From Heliocidaris tuberculata (taxonomy: Eukaryota > Echinodermata > Echinoidea > Camarodonta > Echinometridae), in contig CM046844.1 in assembly GCA_025618425.1 (NCBI GenBank), positions 19,812,324 through 19,876,323 of the forward strand: 64,000 bases of DNA. The letters run 5' to 3'. Both the position numbers and the translations under genes were made by a program. Shown piece by piece: positions 63,569-64,000 of the stretch (the stretch's first letter is position 1; the number at the start of each line of letters is the position of its first letter). The notes under the pieces are model-generated. The model did not search any database. It worked only from the letters and a program-made list of their open reading frames with translations, and was not told the origin of the DNA.

Positions 63569-64000
63569 GAGTCTAGGGGATAAATCACCCTTAGCCCGTC
63601 ATCTATTTTTTTGCAGTAGTAATCTCTTCTAAGATGGACAGTGGACCTGATATTATCATTTCCCTGTCACTGTATAAAATTATATGAATAGTAAAAGGGA
63701 AAGGTCACCCTTCTCAGCTGTTAGGAAAATATCAAAATAATCACTGTCTTCCGTAGGGTGTAAATATAAGGATTAAAAAGATTGTTCAGCCATGGATTAA
63801 GAAAAAGGCCTATCTTGTACATGTATAGCCTATGATACATTGTCAAACCTTTTGCCATGATAGGTGGACCTCCATCAAAGAAATTACTGTCCAGTGGCTG
63901 AGTGTCTGAAAAGCAGTTGTCTAGGAACTGGTGGGACCCGTCCTAAATCTCGAGGGGAAAATGTGTATGAAGAAATGCTGTAATATAAAGAAACACACAC

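Overview
The window looks like nuclear DNA of a marine invertebrate deuterostome, most likely an echinoderm such as a sea urchin. The evidence is split, intron-rich genes with GT-AG splice sites, very dense short palindromic transposons, a DIRS-type retrotransposon, tRNA-derived SINEs, and long microsatellites and poly-C/G tracts. The taxon is an inference from the style of genes and repeats; no marker gene in the window fixes it.

Three host loci can be supported. (1) A large minus-strand gene (15825-35575) encodes a CNBD2-like cyclic-nucleotide-binding protein. Sixteen coding exons can be placed by splice sites, reading phase and protein pattern; one short linking exon between 31929 and 30752 could not be found. 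(2) A compact three-exon minus-strand gene (43506-44530) encodes a 212-residue protein that starts MGCNQSK, a typical N-myristoylation/palmitoylation start; I do not recognise the family. (3) A Lys-rich coding exon lies on the plus strand (46732-47089); its downstream exons are uncertain. An apparently functional tRNA-Gln(CUG) gene (42435-42506, minus) sits beside a decayed duplicate.

Most of the rest is mobile DNA. A complete DIRS-like tyrosine-recombinase retrotransposon (6555-12471) has intact Gag, RT/RNase H/methyltransferase-like and tyrosine recombinase frames, inverted terminal repeats and an internal complementary region. It sits, with base-level precision and no target duplication, inside the right arm of an older foldback element (6085-6554 plus 12472-12495). 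A 5'-truncated non-LTR reverse transcriptase (18263-20060) lies in an intron of the CNBD2-like gene, and an L2/CR1-like 3' end lies at 48900-49212. At least a dozen palindromic MITE families occur, several sharing TTAAAGG...CCTTTAA ends. At 29.1-30.5 kb one MITE copy is split by a duplicated intron segment that is itself split by a second copy of the same MITE.

Layout: 1-6 kb gene-poor single-copy-like DNA; 6.1-12.5 kb foldback plus DIRS; 12.9-15.4 kb repeats; 15.8-35.6 kb CNBD2-like gene with repeat-filled introns; 36.7-42.1 kb repeats including an unusual element bounded by inverted arrays of a ~20-bp unit (38.2-39.7 kb); 42.1-44.6 kb tRNA-Gln and the MGCNQSK gene; 46.7-47.1 kb Lys-rich exon; 47-64 kb mostly noncoding DNA with MITEs and microsatellites.
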